A stretch of DNA of 64,000 nt, from the NCBI RefSeq assembly GCF_000314795.2, contig NZ_KB373316.1, forward strand, positions 310,001 to 374,000, given 5' to 3'. The position numbers and the translations under genes were made by a program. The notes beneath the pieces are model-generated. The model did no database searches. It saw only the letters and a program-made list of their open reading frames with translations, and was not told where the DNA came from. Positions 52,073 to 63,567 of this stretch are shown here, one piece after another; within the stretch, counting starts at the first letter, position 1, and every line of letters begins with the position of its first letter. The stretch is from Streptococcus sp. F0442. Its GTDB lineage: Bacteria > Bacillota > Bacilli > Lactobacillales > Streptococcaceae.

Positions 52073-52776
52073 AAGTAACAGTCGATCAAGCGTTTTGGGA
52101 TTTATTTCCAACAGCTCGGATTACGGTTATGTCTTTGTATGGCATTGATAATACAGTAGATGAAGCCAAGGATCCTTATTTCAAAGAATTGTTAGACAAG
52201 GGTGCTAAGCGAGCTTGGGACTTTATTGATGAAGACAACTATACCCAGAGTGAATTTGTCCAAGAGTGGCGCCAGGCTTTTAGCAAGTTTAAAACAAAAA
52301 AAGGAGCTAGATCTTCGATCGAAGCCCTCTTAAAAAGAGTACACCAAGGACGTAAATTCTACCCGATTAATCCTTTGGTGGATCTTTACAATAGTGTGTC
52401 GATGGCTTACGCCCTTCCTTGTGGAGGTGAAGATATGAGCAAATTGGTTGGAGGACTCTCTCTGGGACAAGCAAAAGGAGGCGAACCGTTCTTTCCACTA
52501 GGGGCTGAAGAGGATGCTCCAGCTTTGGAAGGGGAGATCATTTACTACGACCAAGAAGGTGCAGTATGTCGTTGTTTGAATTGGCGGGAAGCTCAAAGAA
52601 CCATGCTGACGGAAGAGACTAAAGATGCTATCCTAGTCATTGAAGCCATCAATGAAGAGCAGGCCAAACGTGCACAAACAGCTATGCAGGAATTGAAAGA
52701 CCTAGCCAAGGATTATTTTGGGGTCGAAGGAACGATCTATCAATTAAGTGCAGAGGAAGCAAGTATAGAAGTATAA
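52069..52776 (+). CDS. B3/B4 tRNA-binding-domain protein
   Basis: 235 residues related to the B3/B4 domain of phenylalanyl-tRNA synthetase beta chain, a domain also found free-standing and thought to act on misacylated tRNA or amino acids. Visible blocks are SSIEALLKRVHQGRKFYPINPLVDLYN and LPCGGEDMSKLVGGL, then CRCLNWREAQRTMLTEET. It lies in an operon with the MarR regulator, so it is likely induced by that regulator's signal. Confidence 0.87.
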   Translation: MKVTVDQAFWDLFPTARITVMSLYGIDNTVDEAKDPYFKELLDKGAKRAWDFIDEDNYTQSEFVQEWRQAFSKFKTKKGARSSIEALLKRVHQGRKFYPINPLVDLYNSVSMAYALPCGGEDMSKLVGGLSLGQAKGGEPFFPLGAEEDAPALEGEIIYYDQEGAVCRCLNWREAQRTMLTEETKDAILVIEAINEEQAKRAQTAMQELKDLAKDYFGVEGTIYQLSAEEASIEV

Positions 52777-52782
52777 AAAAAT

Positions 52783-52814
52783 AAGGCTGAAACAATCGTT
52801 TCAAGCCTTGTTTT
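52783..52814. terminator. bidirectional terminator between the B3/B4 gene and the GtrA gene
   Basis: AAGGCT-GAAAC pairs with GTTTC-AAGCCTT (one bulge) around AATC, with A- and T-rich flanks. It overlaps the end of the reverse-strand gene. Confidence 0.75.
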
Positions 52815-53244
52815 TATTTTTAAAGACAAAGAGTTTACTAAAGAGATAATTGAGGACTATAATGGCTACTTGTGCAAAGAGCGTTTCAATTAGATTGATT
52901 TGACTCTTGTTGTTGTGGACAAATTGCCCGATAATTCCTGGGAATTGCTTGACGAAAATCTCAGTCAAGGCCATATCTAGCATAAAGGTACCCGAGCGTG
53001 CAATCGCAAAACGAATCAAGCGCTGGAACCAGCCCTTTCTTTCTTGCTTAAAGACGATGGTATCGTTGGTGACAAAGGCAAAGAGGATCCCAGCAATGTT
53101 TCCAATCGCTGTCGCCAATCGTTCATCGCTAGTGATTTGGTAGATGAAAAGACGGGTACAGACAGAGACAAGGGTTGTGGCTACTCCAAAAAAGAGATAG
53201 GATAAAATTTCATTATCAAAAAATTTTTTAATCAGTGTTTTCAT
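52801..53244 (-). CDS. GtrA family membrane protein
   Basis: 147 residues with four hydrophobic segments. FFDNEILSYLFFGVATTLVS at the start and FVTNDTIVFKQERKGW mid-protein are typical of GtrA proteins, which are thought to flip undecaprenyl-phosphate-linked sugars or assist in polysaccharide glucosylation. It might work with the GtrB-like enzyme at 24576, but distance gives no direct support. No ribosome site precedes the ATG; TGGTAGACT ends 6 nt upstream, so the mRNA is probably leaderless. Confidence 0.87.
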   Translation of the reverse strand: MKTLIKKFFDNEILSYLFFGVATTLVSVCTRLFIYQITSDERLATAIGNIAGILFAFVTNDTIVFKQERKGWFQRLIRFAIARSGTFMLDMALTEIFVKQFPGIIGQFVHNNKSQINLIETLFAQVAIIVLNYLFSKLFVFKNKNKA

Positions 53245-53250
53245 AAAATC

Positions 53251-53259
53251 AGTCTACCA
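53251..53259 (-). promoter_or_regulatory. extended -10 promoter of the GtrA gene
   Basis: On the reverse strand TGG plus TAGACT is followed by GATTTT and then the ATG at 53244. Confidence 0.5.
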
Positions 53260-53274
53260 TAAAACCTCAAAATA

Positions 53275-53283
53275 TGCTATACT
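53275..53283 (+). promoter_or_regulatory. extended -10 promoter of queT
   Basis: TGC plus TATACT (53278-53283) lies about 30 nt before the riboswitch. Confidence 0.6.
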
Positions 53284-53313
53284 TGAAAGGTTGAAGAAAT
53301 CAATACTTCAATC

Positions 53314-53372
53314 CTTGGTGCTTAAGATCCTTTCGCCAAGCATATTAGACGCGGGAAAACCGCTAAAGGAGA
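53314..53372 (+). ncRNA. preQ1-II (COG4708) riboswitch
   Basis: Senses the queuosine precursor preQ1 and hides the ribosome site of queT. CTTGG (53314-53318) pairs with CCAAG (53336-53340) as the first stem. Then follow CATATTAGACGCGG, the small hairpin GCGG/CCGC, and the ribosome site AAAGGAG (53366-53371), which can join a pseudoknot. The motif and its place before a COG4708/QueT gene are those of the Streptococcaceae preQ1-II class. Confidence 0.92.
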
Positions 53373-53376
53373 ATAG

Positions 53377-53886
53377 ATGAAACAGTTAACTGCTCGTGAT
53401 ATGGCGCAAATTGCCATCGTTGCCGCGATTTATATCGTATTGACCATTACCCCCCCTCTCAATGCTATGGCCTACTATGGCTATCAATTCCGTGTTTCGG
53501 AAATGATGAATTTCTTAGCCTTTTACAATAAGAAATACTTGATTGGGGTAACCATCGGTTGTATGATTGCCAATTTATTTAGTTTTGGATGGATTGATGT
53601 CTTTGTCGGTGGAGGGTCAACCTTTGTCTTCCTAGGGCTTGGACTTATTCTATTTGGACGTTTCAAAAACAAGTTCTTATTCGAAGGTCTTATTCGGTTA
53701 GACCATTTCTTGTTTGCGATTTTCTTTTCCATCTCTATGTTTACGATTGCCTTGGAGCTTTATTACCTGCAAGGCCAACCATTCTTCTACAATTGGTTGA
53801 CCATGGGATTGGGTGAATTTGCATCCTTGATTTTTGGAGCGATTGTGATCAATCAACTATCCAAACGGATCGATTTTACAAAATAA
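53377..53886 (+). CDS. queT: queuosine precursor transporter QueT
   Basis: Predicted membrane substrate-specificity (ECF S) component for queuosine precursors. It has 169 residues and about five to six helices. The start is MKQLTARDMAQIAIVAAIYI, with YGYQFRVSEMMNFLAFYNKKY and GCMIANLFSFGWIDVFVGG typical of COG4708. The riboswitch directly upstream supports preQ1-related import. Confidence 0.92.
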   Translation: MKQLTARDMAQIAIVAAIYIVLTITPPLNAMAYYGYQFRVSEMMNFLAFYNKKYLIGVTIGCMIANLFSFGWIDVFVGGGSTFVFLGLGLILFGRFKNKFLFEGLIRLDHFLFAIFFSISMFTIALELYYLQGQPFFYNWLTMGLGEFASLIFGAIVINQLSKRIDFTK

Positions 53887-53912
53887 AAAAAGGAGCCTGA
53901 GCTCCTTTTTTT
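53885..53912 (+). terminator. terminator of queT
   Basis: AAAAAAGGAGC pairs with GCTCCTTTTTT around a 4-nt loop, ending in a T-run. Confidence 0.85.
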
Positions 53913-53955
53913 CATGCTAAGAATGCAGTAAATTCAAGGCTAAATTAAGATTTTA

Positions 53956-55929
<1,974 letters not shown>

Positions 55930-55938
55930 AGGATGTTT

Positions 55939-56901
55939 ATGGTAGAACGAATCAAAAAAGCCCGTTTAATTTATAATCCTACCTCTGGGCAAGAAATTAT
56001 CAAGAAAAACATTGCGGAAGTTTTGGACGTACTGGAAGACGTGGGCTATGAGACCAGTGCTTATCAAACCACTCCCGAACCATTTTCTGCTCAAAATGAA
56101 GCAGAAAGAGCGGCCAAAGCTGGCTTTGATTTGATCATTGCCGCTGGTGGTGATGGTACGATTAACGAAGTAGTTAATGGGGTTGCTGGACTAGAACATC
56201 GTCCCCAGATGGCCTTTATTCCAACAGGGACAACCAATGATTATGCGCGTGCCTTGAAGATCCCGATGGGAGATCCGGTGGCAGCGGCTCGCATTATTGA
56301 AAAGAATCAAATCATTCAAATGGATATTGGTCGTGCTTATGGCAGCAAATACTTTATCAATATTGCTGCTGCAGGGACCCTGACAGAGTTGACCTTCAGT
56401 GTTCCAAGTAGTGTCAAATCTCGTTTGGGTTACTTTGCCTATGTTGCAGAAGCAGCGAAAATGTTGCCACGTAATAAGGCTCGTAAGGTGCGAATCGAGC
56501 ATGACAATGGTGTTTTTGAAGGACCAGCCTCTATGATTTTTGTGGCCTTGACCAACTCAATCGCTGGTTTTGAAAGTGTGGCGCCAGATGCCAAGCTTGA
56601 TGATGGGAATTTTACCTTGATTATCGTAAAAACTGCTAAGCTTTTTAACATGTTATCCTTGATGATTCAGGCGATTAACGGGGGCAAGCATGTGCATGAT
56701 GACAATGTAGAATATCTCAAAACTAAGAAGCTGACGATTGATATGATTGGCAAGAATGATCAACCATTCCGCATTAATCTAGATGGAGAATATGGTGGAG
56801 ATACTCCGGTTGAATTGGAAGTCTTCCATAATCACTTGGAATTCTTTGCAAATATCGATGAAATCAACACCGATGCTTTAGTACACACCTCTGAGGAATA
56901 A
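55939..56901 (+). CDS. diacylglycerol/lipid kinase (DgkB/YegS-like)
   Basis: ATP-dependent lipid kinase of the DagK_cat family, probably recycling diacylglycerol released by LTA synthesis. ARLIYNPTSGQEIIKKN opens the catalytic domain; AAGGDGTINEVVNG is the nucleotide-binding motif and FIPTGTTNDYARAL the substrate loop. Length is 320 residues from ATG 55939, which is 6 nt after TAGAGG; ATG 55933 sits against that site and is less likely. It is 9 nt after ligA. A link to ltaS nearby is inferred. Confidence 0.92.
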   Translation: MVERIKKARLIYNPTSGQEIIKKNIAEVLDVLEDVGYETSAYQTTPEPFSAQNEAERAAKAGFDLIIAAGGDGTINEVVNGVAGLEHRPQMAFIPTGTTNDYARALKIPMGDPVAAARIIEKNQIIQMDIGRAYGSKYFINIAAAGTLTELTFSVPSSVKSRLGYFAYVAEAAKMLPRNKARKVRIEHDNGVFEGPASMIFVALTNSIAGFESVAPDAKLDDGNFTLIIVKTAKLFNMLSLMIQAINGGKHVHDDNVEYLKTKKLTIDMIGKNDQPFRINLDGEYGGDTPVELEVFHNHLEFFANIDEINTDALVHTSEE

Positions 56902-56978
56902 AGACAAACAATGGGGTTATTCGCCTGATGGATGGGCGAATGGTTCCGTCAGTATCAAATTGGAAATAGGAAAATGTT

Positions 56979-59279
56979 ATGCGACAATACCATGTAAAGC
57001 TTCATTTTCATAAGCAAAAAGGAAATTATTTTGCCTATGATATGTGGCAGTGGCAAGACCAAGTAGAAGGAAAATCAGTCTCTTTCTCCAAGTTGGATTA
57101 TTTTGGAGTAGAGGGGAATCTGGTTTATGAGAGCGAAGGACCGCTAAACCGAGGACATGTCTTGGTCAAAGAAGGGGATTGGCTTACCAAGACCCGAGAT
57201 TTTGAAATCGAACTCTTACCAGAGGGATTTGTAAGAGAAGTCTGGATTCTCGATGGAGATGATACAGTCTACTATTCTCTACAAGCTGCTTTGACTAGTC
57301 ATGCCTACAGTCATCGTCAGCCTCATGCCTATGATATGGCTACCCATGCAAAGAACTTTGATGCTAAGTGGGCTTATCAAGGTTGGCTCGGCTGTCGAGA
57401 TGAAGATGGTGAGTATTGCTTTAAGTTATGGGCTCCTACGGCTAAGAAAGTTGAATTGGTGCTCTATCAGTCAACTGAACCGGATGCCCCAGTTTGGAAA
57501 ACCATTCCGATGATGCGAGGCAAACAAGAGTCTAGCTACCATCCAGAAAACACCCAAGGTGTTTGGATTCTAGATTTTCTAGGAAATTTAAGTGGCATGG
57601 CTTATCAATATCGTGTGCATTTTGAACACCAGACTCAAGTGACGCGCGATCCTTATAGCATTGCAACGACAGCCGATGGAATGCGCTCAGCCATTCTCTC
57701 AAGAGCAGATCGTCAGTTTGATTGGGGCACTAAAAAAGGCGCCGATGCGACTCCCTGGCGCCTGGACAATCCTTGTCAAGCAGTGATCTATGAGATGCAC
57801 CTTCGGGATTTAACCAAGTCACCGACATCAGGTGTGGACGAGTCTTTGCGTGGGACCTATCTGGGGGCTTGCCAAGAAGGAACCGTCAATAGCCATGGCG
57901 ATGCGACTGCTTTTGATTATATCCGTCAGTTAGGGGTCAATGTCGTGCAATTACAGCCGATTTCGGATCGCTATAAACAGTACGATGAAGAAGGTCGTGT
58001 GACCTACAATTGGGGTTACGACGTTCAGAATTATTCTGCACCAGAAACCAGTTTTTCAACGGATCCATCCAATCCCAAACAAACCATGAAAGAGCTTAAA
58101 ACCATGATCCGGGCTTATCATGACGCTGGGATTTCTGTAGTCATAGATGTGATCTACAATCATATCTACTCAACTGAGAATGGTCCCTTCCAAAATACAG
58201 TTCCGGATTATTATTACCGGATGGAGCCAGATGGGCGCTTCCAAAATGGGACAGGTGTCGGTAATGAGACGGCGAGTGAGCATGAAATGTACCGCAAGTA
58301 CATGATTGATTCCCTTACGCACTGGGTCAAAGAGTACCAGATCGATGGTTTCCGCTTTGATTTGATGGGCATTCACGATGTGACGACAATGAATGCTATT
58401 CGGGAGGCGATGGATGCTCTGGATCCTCGGATTCTCCTTTATGGAGAAGGTTGGGATATGGGAACCGGTCTCGCGCCAGAGGATAAAGCCAAGAAAGACA
58501 ATGCGGCGCAATTGCCACGTATTGGATTCTTTAACGACACGGAGCGCGATGCTATTAAAGGGGCTGAGGTTTATGGTTCCATCAAACGTGGCTTTGTCAG
58601 CCGAAAATCAACAGAGAATATCGTTGCGCGTGCTGTTTTAGGTAGTGCGGAACTTGGAAATTATTTGACGCCTAGCCAGGTCTTAAATTATGTCGAAGCT
58701 CATGACAACTATAATCTCTATGACTTGCTTCAGACCCTCCATCCAAATGAAGAAGTAGCAGGACTGGTCAAGCGCTCAGAATTGGCTACAGCCATGAATC
58801 TACTTTTCCAAGGAATGACTTTTATGCAGGTGGGACAAGAGTTTATGCGGACAAAATTGGTTCCTACGGGCCCAGAAGGAGAGATCACTCCTTTGGATCG
58901 TGAACGGGCCATGAATTCCTATAATGCTCCAGATTTTGTCAATCAGGTCGATTGGAATTTGGTGAGTGAACACAAGGAATCAATTGACTATATTCGCAGT
59001 CTGATTGCCTTGAAGACCAGTCTACCTATCTTATCGCTTGAAGGCTATGATAAGATTTACCAACAAGTCTTTATCCAATCTGCAACAGATACCAGTGGCT
59101 TGGTTATCTATGAATTAACAGGAGACAAGAAGTACCAAGTCATCTTTAATGCTAGCGGACTTCCTTATTATCTCCAAAATTCAAATCAATTAGAATTGAT
59201 AGTTGGCAATAGCCGTCATAAACGACCATTCTATGTGGAGAACTTAACAGCTTCTGTTTTTGAAGTTCTAGACCAATGA
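56979..59279 (+). CDS. pulA: type I pullulanase (intracellular)
   Basis: Hydrolyses alpha-1,6 branches in glycogen or maltodextrin. No signal peptide or anchor is present, unlike the large surface pullulanases. An N-terminal carbohydrate-binding-like part precedes a CBM48 region (FKLWAPTAKKVELVLY, about 150) and the GH13 domain. That domain has the type I motif YNWGYDVQNYSAPE, VIYNHIYSTE, DGFRFDLMGIHD (nucleophile Asp), LYGEGWD (acid Glu) and VEAHDN. Length is 766 residues. Confidence 0.94.
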   Translation: MRQYHVKLHFHKQKGNYFAYDMWQWQDQVEGKSVSFSKLDYFGVEGNLVYESEGPLNRGHVLVKEGDWLTKTRDFEIELLPEGFVREVWILDGDDTVYYSLQAALTSHAYSHRQPHAYDMATHAKNFDAKWAYQGWLGCRDEDGEYCFKLWAPTAKKVELVLYQSTEPDAPVWKTIPMMRGKQESSYHPENTQGVWILDFLGNLSGMAYQYRVHFEHQTQVTRDPYSIATTADGMRSAILSRADRQFDWGTKKGADATPWRLDNPCQAVIYEMHLRDLTKSPTSGVDESLRGTYLGACQEGTVNSHGDATAFDYIRQLGVNVVQLQPISDRYKQYDEEGRVTYNWGYDVQNYSAPETSFSTDPSNPKQTMKELKTMIRAYHDAGISVVIDVIYNHIYSTENGPFQNTVPDYYYRMEPDGRFQNGTGVGNETASEHEMYRKYMIDSLTHWVKEYQIDGFRFDLMGIHDVTTMNAIREAMDALDPRILLYGEGWDMGTGLAPEDKAKKDNAAQLPRIGFFNDTERDAIKGAEVYGSIKRGFVSRKSTENIVARAVLGSAELGNYLTPSQVLNYVEAHDNYNLYDLLQTLHPNEEVAGLVKRSELATAMNLLFQGMTFMQVGQEFMRTKLVPTGPEGEITPLDRERAMNSYNAPDFVNQVDWNLVSEHKESIDYIRSLIALKTSLPILSLEGYDKIYQQVFIQSATDTSGLVIYELTGDKKYQVIFNASGLPYYLQNSNQLELIVGNSRHKRPFYVENLTASVFEVLDQ

Positions 59280-59308
59280 AGATCATCTTCCTTTTGATGA
59301 CAATGTAA

Positions 59309-59341
59309 AATCCCTGAGTTAAAAACTCAGGGATTCTTTTT
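59309..59341 (+). terminator. terminator of pulA
   Basis: AATCCCTGAGTT pairs perfectly with AACTCAGGGATT around three A, followed by CTTTTT. It lies between convergent genes and may also affect ltaS. Confidence 0.85.
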
Positions 59342-61499
59342 ATTTTGAAGAACTGCTACTGGTTTCGGTTGAAGAAGAGCTAGTCTCTTCTGGGTGCAAT
59401 TCTTTATAGCTTGGTGCTTTGAAGAGATCCACAGTGGATTCATTTCCACGTTGGTTGTAAAGGCTGGTTGATTTATCGCCTTTTTCCTTTTCAATCTTCT
59501 TCAATGCCTTGAAGGAATTGGTGTAGGAATAATCATCTGGATTGACTTTACCAAGGTCATTGCCCTTGAAGAAACGAAGGAGATCACCCGTCTGGATGCT
59601 ATCGCTAATCTTCAATTGGAGGTTGGCAGCTTCTCGGATCTTATCCAGCTGCTCCTTGGTTTTTTCATCCGGGTTGGTGATCTCCTCTCCTGTTTTGGTG
59701 TAATAGGTCCGACCACTGTAGCTCGTGTACTCAGGAGTCACAAAGTAGTTCGCCGAGCGGAAAGCTACAATTTGATCATGATCTGGTGAGAGCATGTCTT
59801 GACCAACTTGGAGGAACTTGTTGGCTTCAATACCTAGCAAGTGTTCCAAGGTTGGGAGCATATCGATCTCACCACCATAGGTATCGATGATGCCTCCCTT
59901 ATCCATACCTGGAATGACTACCATATACGGGACTCGTTGCAACATGGCATTGTCATAACTAGACCAGGTCTCAGAGTTCTTGCCAAGTAGTGGGGCGAGA
60001 GCTGGGTTGCGGGAGTTGGAAATTCCGTAGTGGTCACCGTAGAGAACGATGATTGAATTTTTGTAAAGACCAGATTCTTTTAGGTAATCAAAGAAGGCCT
60101 TGATCGAAGAATCTAGGTAGTTAGCGGTCGCAAAATAGCCATTGATGGTTTCGTCCTGTGTCTTAGCCAGTGGGAAGCCAAGATCATCTCCTGATAAACT
60201 CGTTGTATAAGGGTAGTGGTTGGAAACCGTAATGAACTTGGTATAAAAAGGCTGTTGCATTCTTTCCAGGTATTTGATGGAATCCTTGAGCATGTATTTG
60301 TCATTGAGACCATACTGGAAGGAATTACTACTGTCTTGTTTGGTGAAGTAGCTGGCATCAAAGAAATAATTGTAGCCCCATTGTTTATAGGCTGTATTTC
60401 GGTTCCAGAAACTTCCAGCATTCCCGTGGAAAACAGCGCTCGAATTGTAACCGTTTTTAGAGAGAATAAATGGAGCAGCCTGTTGGGTATTAGTTCCACC
60501 ATAGTTGACCATAAAGGAACCTTGGTTGAGTCCAAAGAGTCCAGTTTCAATCATAGTCTCAGCATCAGATGTTTTCCCTGCCTTGACTTGGTTAAACACA
60601 TTTGAAAATGCAAAAGTTTCCTTTGAATGGTAGAGTGAGTTTAAGAAAGGCGTCACTTCATATTCTTTATCGTCCACTTTCAACTTGTAGTCGATAAGGA
60701 ATTGTTGGAAACTTTCCAAGTGAATGTAGATGACATTTCGACCTTTTGCCATTCCGAAGTATTCCGGATTAGCCTTGGCATAATGTTGCTGGACATATTC
60801 TTCAACCGGTGTTAGATCAGCTTCAGAAGCTTTGGAACGTTCTTTGTTGGCAGCATAGGTCTGATTAGCACTGTAACCTAGAAAGGCTGGTAAGCCTAGG
60901 GCACGAACGACATAGTAGTTTGAGAACCCACGAGTCAAGAGCTCAGGTCGGTCAATTTCTGCGAGGAAAAGGTTAGCCGAAAAGAGCATAGCTGATAAAG
61001 AGGTAACCGCAAAACTAGCTCGTTTATTGAAGGGACGATTGTCCATTCGAATCCATTTCTTAAAGAAGAAGAAAGCTAGAATAGGGAAATCTAGAATGTA
61101 GATCACATCCCAAGGTCGGAACAATTCTAAAGCAGCAGCTCCGAGACCGGCAGAAACCTTGCTGGAAGCCAACATGGTATTGACCGTTACGAAGTCTGTA
61201 AACTCTCGATAATAGATGGAGTTGGAAATCAACCAAATAAATAAGAGAAGGTAGATCCCAAAGGCCAAACTATAAAAGAGCTTGGTTCGTTTGATATAAA
61301 GTGCAAGACCAATGAAGAGCAGACTGATCGGCAATGGGTTGATCACTGCTAGAAAAATCTGATACGGTCCCTGAATGTCTAAATTAAAATCAACTGAATA
61401 GGCCCACATGGTTTTGAACCAGTAGAGCAACAGAAGGGTCAAGACAAATCCTAGTCTGGTACTCATGAAATTGAGTATCGAATTCGTAATTTTTTTCAC
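59340..61499 (-). CDS. ltaS: lipoteichoic acid synthase LtaS-type
   Basis: Polymerises glycerol phosphate from phosphatidylglycerol outside the membrane. Five N-terminal helices (to about residue 180) precede the sulfatase-fold domain with IHLESFQQF (metal ligand Glu261), AGKTSDAET (nucleophile Thr310), SNHYPY and LYGDHYG. The C-terminus is a Ser/Thr-rich tail (SSSSTETSSSSSK). Length is 719 residues. The start is GTG at 61499 behind AAGGAAG. It is the second LTA-synthase-family protein in the window. Confidence 0.93.
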   Translation of the reverse strand: MKKITNSILNFMSTRLGFVLTLLLLYWFKTMWAYSVDFNLDIQGPYQIFLAVINPLPISLLFIGLALYIKRTKLFYSLAFGIYLLLFIWLISNSIYYREFTDFVTVNTMLASSKVSAGLGAAALELFRPWDVIYILDFPILAFFFFKKWIRMDNRPFNKRASFAVTSLSAMLFSANLFLAEIDRPELLTRGFSNYYVVRALGLPAFLGYSANQTYAANKERSKASEADLTPVEEYVQQHYAKANPEYFGMAKGRNVIYIHLESFQQFLIDYKLKVDDKEYEVTPFLNSLYHSKETFAFSNVFNQVKAGKTSDAETMIETGLFGLNQGSFMVNYGGTNTQQAAPFILSKNGYNSSAVFHGNAGSFWNRNTAYKQWGYNYFFDASYFTKQDSSNSFQYGLNDKYMLKDSIKYLERMQQPFYTKFITVSNHYPYTTSLSGDDLGFPLAKTQDETINGYFATANYLDSSIKAFFDYLKESGLYKNSIIVLYGDHYGISNSRNPALAPLLGKNSETWSSYDNAMLQRVPYMVVIPGMDKGGIIDTYGGEIDMLPTLEHLLGIEANKFLQVGQDMLSPDHDQIVAFRSANYFVTPEYTSYSGRTYYTKTGEEITNPDEKTKEQLDKIREAANLQLKISDSIQTGDLLRFFKGNDLGKVNPDDYSYTNSFKALKKIEKEKGDKSTSLYNQRGNESTVDLFKAPSYKELHPEETSSSSTETSSSSSK

Positions 61500-61544
61500 A
61501 AAATGTTACTTCCTTGTCTTATTTCCTAAAAATTTTCATATACA

Positions 61545-61553
61545 AGTATACCA
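61545..61553 (-). promoter_or_regulatory. extended -10 promoter of ltaS
   Basis: On the reverse strand TGG plus TATACT lies about 45 nt before the GTG start. Confidence 0.55.
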
Positions 61554-61713
61554 CAATTTTATGGAGAAAGAAAAAAATGACTGTAAAGCAGAGGAAAGAA
61601 ATAGGAAAGATCAGGGATATGAAATCGTAAAAAGCTAAAGGATAAGAGCTGAAATAAAATGGTAAAAAAAGTTCTAGTAAATAAAGCCTCCCTTTGTGAA
61701 AAACACAGACTTT

Positions 61714-61722
61714 TGCTATAAT
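61714..61722 (+). promoter_or_regulatory. extended -10 promoter of the rRNA methyltransferase gene
   Basis: TGC plus a perfect TATAAT (61717-61722) ends 7 nt before the ATG at 61730. The divergent region back to the ltaS promoter shows no other feature. Confidence 0.7.
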
Positions 61723-61729
61723 AGAGGAT

Positions 61730-62893
61730 ATGAAAAAACTCACAGTTAGTAGCCAAGTCGCAACAAAAATCAAACAAGGACAATCCCTTCTTGAAAAGCA
61801 AGATTTTGACTCACTTCCCGCTTTGGATCAAGCGGTTCAATTGCTTTCAGGAGATGGACAATCCCTCGGGGTCGGATACTTATCTGAACAAAATAAAGGG
61901 ATTGGATGGTTTGTTTCACAAGAGTTGGTCGCTTTTGATCAAGACTTTTTTAAAAAGCTTTTCATCAAAGCCAAGCAATACCGTCGTTCTTATTATGCGG
62001 ATGAAACGACGACAGCCTTTCGTCTTTTTAACCAAGAGGGAGATGGTTTTGGTGGCTTCACGGTTGACTTGTATGGTGAGTTTGTTGTCTTTTCTTGGTA
62101 CAATCCCTTCGTATTTCAGATCAAGGAAACCATTCTAGCGGCCTTTCAAGAAGCTTTTCCAGAAGTCCGAGGTGGCTATGAAAAGATTCGCTTTAAAGGC
62201 TTGGACTATGAATCGGCTCATGTCTATGGAGAAGAAGCTCCGCAAGAATTTTTGATTCTTGAAAATGGGGTCTCTTACCAAGTCTTTCTCAATGATGGCT
62301 TGATGACGGGGATTTTTTTGGATCAGCATGAAGTTCGAGGTAGCTTGGTAGAGGGATTAGCGGCTGGTAAGTCTTTGCTCAATATGTTCTCCTATACGGC
62401 GGCCTTCTCTGTGGCTGCGGCAATGGGTGGAGCAGTAGAGACGACTTCGGTCGATCTGGCTAAGAGAAGTAGAGAATTATCAGAAGCGCATTTTGTGGCA
62501 AATGGCTTGGCGCTGGATGCTCATCGTTTTGTCGTGATGGATGTCTTTGACTATTACAAATATGCCAAACGCCATGACCTAAGCTATGATGTGATCGTGC
62601 TTGATCCGCCTAGCTTTGCGCGGAATAAAAAACGGACATTTTCAGTCGCTAAAGATTATCATCGATTGGTCAGCGAGGCTCTCGAGATTTTAAATCCAGG
62701 TGGGACCTTGATTCTCAGTACCAATGCGGCAAATGTGACCAAAGATAAATTTAAAAAACAAATCGAAAAGGGATTTCAAGGTCGTAAGCATCGCTATGTA
62801 GCGGAATACGGACTTCCGGGTGATTTTCGATGGAACAAGAAAGAAGAAAGTAGTAATTACTTAAAAGTATTTACGATTAGGGTGGATGTATGA
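61730..62893 (+). CDS. RlmI-like 23S rRNA cytosine-C5 methyltransferase
   Basis: SAM-dependent rRNA methyltransferase with an N-terminal PUA domain (about 1-75), a central domain with [20 protein letters not shown], and a Rossmann domain ([45 protein letters not shown]). The layout and 387-residue length fit the RlmI family, but the target base is inferred. AGAGG lies only 2 nt before the ATG, too close to act as a ribosome site, and the -10 is 7 nt upstream, so the mRNA is probably leaderless. It overlaps aroD by 4 nt. Confidence 0.9.
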   Translation: MKKLTVSSQVATKIKQGQSLLEKQDFDSLPALDQAVQLLSGDGQSLGVGYLSEQNKGIGWFVSQELVAFDQDFFKKLFIKAKQYRRSYYADETTTAFRLFNQEGDGFGGFTVDLYGEFVVFSWYNPFVFQIKETILAAFQEAFPEVRGGYEKIRFKGLDYESAHVYGEEAPQEFLILENGVSYQVFLNDGLMTGIFLDQHEVRGSLVEGLAAGKSLLNMFSYTAAFSVAAAMGGAVETTSVDLAKRSRELSEAHFVANGLALDAHRFVVMDVFDYYKYAKRHDLSYDVIVLDPPSFARNKKRTFSVAKDYHRLVSEALEILNPGGTLILSTNAANVTKDKFKKQIEKGFQGRKHRYVAEYGLPGDFRWNKKEESSNYLKVFTIRVDV

Positions 62894-63567
62894 AGTTAGT
62901 TGTTTCGATTATGCCTCGCTCCTTAGAAGAGGCGCAACAACTAGATAGTTCGCGTTACGAGGATGCAGATGTTATTGAGTGGCGTGCGGACTTTTTAGAA
63001 AAAAGCGAGATCTTAACCGTTGCTCCTGCAGTTTTTGAGAAATTTGCTGGACGCGAGATTTTATTCACCTTGCGGACTCGAGCTGAAGGTGGAGGGATGG
63101 AGCTGACTAATGAAGAATATGTTGGGATCCTAAAAGATATTCAATCCATCTATCATCCGGATTATATCGATTTCGAGTATTATAGTCACCGTGAAGTCTT
63201 TGAAGAGATGTTGGAATTTTCAAATCTTGTTCTCAGCTACCATAACTTCCAAGAAACTCCGGAAAATATGATGGAGATCTTATCGGAATTGACCAGTTTT
63301 TCTCCAAAATTAGTCAAAGTATCTGTCATGGCCCACAATGAACAAGATGTTCTTGACTTGATGAATTATACGCGTGGTTTCAAGACGCTGAATCCTGAGC
63401 AAGAGTATGTAACCATTTCCATGGGCAAGGTCGGGAAAATTTCACGTTTGACAGCTGATTTGACAGGCTCTTCTTGGTCTTATGCTAGAGTTGGAGAAGA
63501 AAGTGCTCCAGGTCAAATTCCTCTTGAAAACATGAGAAGAATTCGGGAGTTATTAAATGAAGATTGA
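62890..63567 (+). CDS. aroD: type I 3-dehydroquinate dehydratase
   Basis: Third step of the shikimate pathway. [16 protein letters not shown] starts the barrel, [11 protein letters not shown] and [11 protein letters not shown] bind substrate, and YHNFQETPE carries the catalytic His. [13 protein letters not shown] holds the Schiff-base lysine. Length is 225 residues. It overlaps the preceding methyltransferase by 4 nt and aroE by 11 nt. Confidence 0.95.
   Translation: MKLVVSIMPRSLEEAQQLDSSRYEDADVIEWRADFLEKSEILTVAPAVFEKFAGREILFTLRTRAEGGGMELTNEEYVGILKDIQSIYHPDYIDFEYYSHREVFEEMLEFSNLVLSYHNFQETPENMMEILSELTSFSPKLVKVSVMAHNEQDVLDLMNYTRGFKTLNPEQEYVTISMGKVGKISRLTADLTGSSWSYARVGEESAPGQIPLENMRRIRELLNED

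Noticed and set aside
60216..60605. 129-codon forward frame opposite ltaS
   Set aside because: Complementary shadow of the conserved LtaS catalytic domain, without promoter or ribosome site.
61519..61801. Two hydrophobic reverse-strand frames upstream of the RlmI-like gene
   Set aside because: They arise from A/T-rich promoter DNA, start in the opposing coding region and have no ribosome site.
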